DNA from: Candidatus Bathyarchaeota archaeon
Lineage (GTDB): Archaea > Thermoproteota > Bathyarchaeia > TCS64
Direction of reading: 5' to 3'
NCBI GenBank assembly: GCA_014730055.1
Contig: WJIV01000096.1
Span: forward strand, 1 to 6,801
DNA length: 6,801 nucleotides
The position numbers and the translations under genes were made by a program. The notes below the pieces were generated by a model that ran no database searches, had not been told where the DNA came from, and worked only from the letters and a program-made list of their open reading frames with translations. Of the stretch, positions 6,212 to 6,801 are shown in pieces (position 1 is the first letter of the stretch; every line of letters starts with the position of its first letter).

Positions 6212-6329
6212 TTTTAATACTTATAGGAATACACAATTAAACCATTACTTCTTTAAACCAATTCACTCAAAAATCAAATAAATTTTTGTTTAATCAAAAA
6301 TATGTTTGTTAATACATAAAATTTATATT

Positions 6330-6419
6330 ACTATGAAATAAGTAAAAACGGGGAAAAAGTTTTAGGATTGGTTCTCCTTGGCCTTGTCGGGCCTCTTTTT
6401 CCCATTGCTTATTCATAGT
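6330..6419. repeat. Compact inverted-repeat element (MITE-like or structured RNA)
   Basis: The ends are inverted repeats: ACTATGAAATAAG (6330-6342) against CTTATTCATAGT (6408-6419), perfect apart from one extra A. Immediately outside, ATATT occurs at 6325-6329 and again at 6420-6424, like a 5-base target duplication; alternatively TA flanks CTATG...CATAG. Inside, GGGAAAAAG (6351-6359) pairs perfectly with CTTTTTCCC (6395-6403). The centre can form two small hairpins, AGGA/TCCT (6364-6378) and GGCC/GGCC (6380-6393). The core is GC-richer than the surrounding very AT-rich DNA. This is consistent with a short non-autonomous mobile element or a branched non-coding RNA. No transposase is nearby. 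Confidence 0.5.
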
Positions 6420-6478
6420 ATATTCTTTGAATATAATCTGTTATTTATAAAATATATTAAGGTACATATTAGCAAACG

Positions 6479-6486
6479 TTTACAAA
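6479..6486 (+). promoter_or_regulatory. TATA-like box for the PAS sensor gene
   Basis: TTTACAAA is centred about 28 bases upstream of the ATG at 6511, with no Shine-Dalgarno sequence between. A stronger A/T box at about 6443-6459 would instead give a leader of some 30 bases. Which one is used cannot be decided here. Confidence 0.35.
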
Positions 6487-6510
6487 CTTTCCTTACTATT
6501 GACTAATTGA

Positions 6511-6801
6511 ATGGATGATAATCTAGAGGATTGGCCAACTTGTGACTGGTGTGGTAGAGAGTTAGGGGATTTTAATTTAGAACTCGCTGAGGGAAGACTC
6601 CGGAATATCTTCTCAGCATCACCCAATGCGATAACAACGACCGATATTTACGGTGTGATCACTGATTGTAATAACGCAACACTAGAGATCCATGGCTATG
6701 ATTCCAAGGATGAGGTTATTGGGCGCAGCGCCTTCGAGTTCATGGCACCACATGAGAGAGAGCTAGCAGAAGAAAGGTTCAAGGAGCTTCTAGACTTGGA
6801 G
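6511..6801 (+). CDS. PAS-domain sensor protein, N-terminal part (runs off the right edge)
   Basis: 97 residues are visible from the ATG at 6511. The N-terminus has a Cys-x2-Cys knuckle (CDWCGREL, 11-18) that could be half of a metal site. A PAS domain follows from about residue 27: RLRNIFSASPNAITTTDIYG, then VITDCNNATLEIHGYDSKDE, then VIGRSAFEFMAPHERELAEE, which are the typical PAS strands and helices. PAS domains sense small ligands, redox or light, and in archaea they usually lie upstream of a histidine kinase module. That module would be beyond the window, so kinase activity is inference. No membrane segment precedes the PAS domain, so this is probably a cytoplasmic sensor. It is divergent from the winged-helix regulator. 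Confidence 0.85.
   Translation, partial: MDDNLEDWPTCDWCGRELGDFNLELAEGRLRNIFSASPNAITTTDIYGVITDCNNATLEIHGYDSKDEVIGRSAFEFMAPHERELAEERFKELLDLE

Larger units (their letters stand above)
6181..6510. other. Divergent intergenic region between the regulator and the PAS sensor
   Basis: 330 bases without a clear gene. From left to right it holds the promoter of the winged-helix gene, an AT-rich stretch with a TATA-like TTTATATTA at 6322-6330, the inverted-repeat element at 6330-6419, and TATA-like stretches at about 6443-6459 and 6479-6486 before the PAS gene. This is long for a divergent promoter region in this window, because the inverted-repeat element fills the middle. Confidence 0.6.

Noticed and set aside
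1..6801. tRNA, rRNA or CRISPR array
   Set aside because: No cloverleaf with conserved T-loop bases, no ribosomal RNA stretch and no regularly spaced direct repeats were seen in any intergenic region.

Overview
The window looks archaeal. Several start codons have a T/A-rich TATA-like box about 25 to 28 bases upstream, which leaves almost no room for a leader. T-tracts follow two stop codons directly. The gene content also fits: a DUF4332-type helix-hairpin-helix protein, a HEPN/MNT pair, a small winged-helix regulator and a PAS sensor. The DNA is AT-rich, except for the large membrane-protein gene. The lineage cannot be fixed from sequence alone; an uncultivated mesophilic archaeon is a reasonable guess.

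Layout: (1) 1-391, minus strand: N-terminal 130 residues of a secreted or surface Gly/Ser/Thr-rich protein that runs off the left edge. (2) 587-1396, plus: a membrane-anchored protein with a DUF4332-like double helix-hairpin-helix module. (3) 1541-3460, plus: a large polytopic membrane protein of no recognised family, with a Trp/Tyr-rich C-terminal domain. (4) 3461-3803: an AT-rich gap with an imperfect stem. (5) 3804-4503, plus: an overlapping HEPN / minimal nucleotidyltransferase operon, probably toxin-antitoxin-like. (6) 4593-4967, plus: a small membrane protein, convergent with the next group. (7) 4980-5429 and 5497-5706, minus: a tandem-repeat helix-hairpin-helix-like protein and a small acidic helical protein, possibly co-transcribed. 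(8) 5893-6180, minus: a winged-helix regulator. (9) 6181-6510: a divergent intergenic region with a compact inverted-repeat element that resembles a MITE or a structured RNA. (10) 6511-6801, plus: the start of a PAS-domain sensor that runs off the right edge.

Only the HEPN-MNT pair is clearly a joint unit, with overlapping genes and a Shine-Dalgarno sequence for each. The other genes mostly look individually promoted. Both HhH-type proteins lack any visible enzymatic domain and may act as adaptors or scaffolds. The least explained objects are the element at about 6325-6424 and the large orphan membrane protein.
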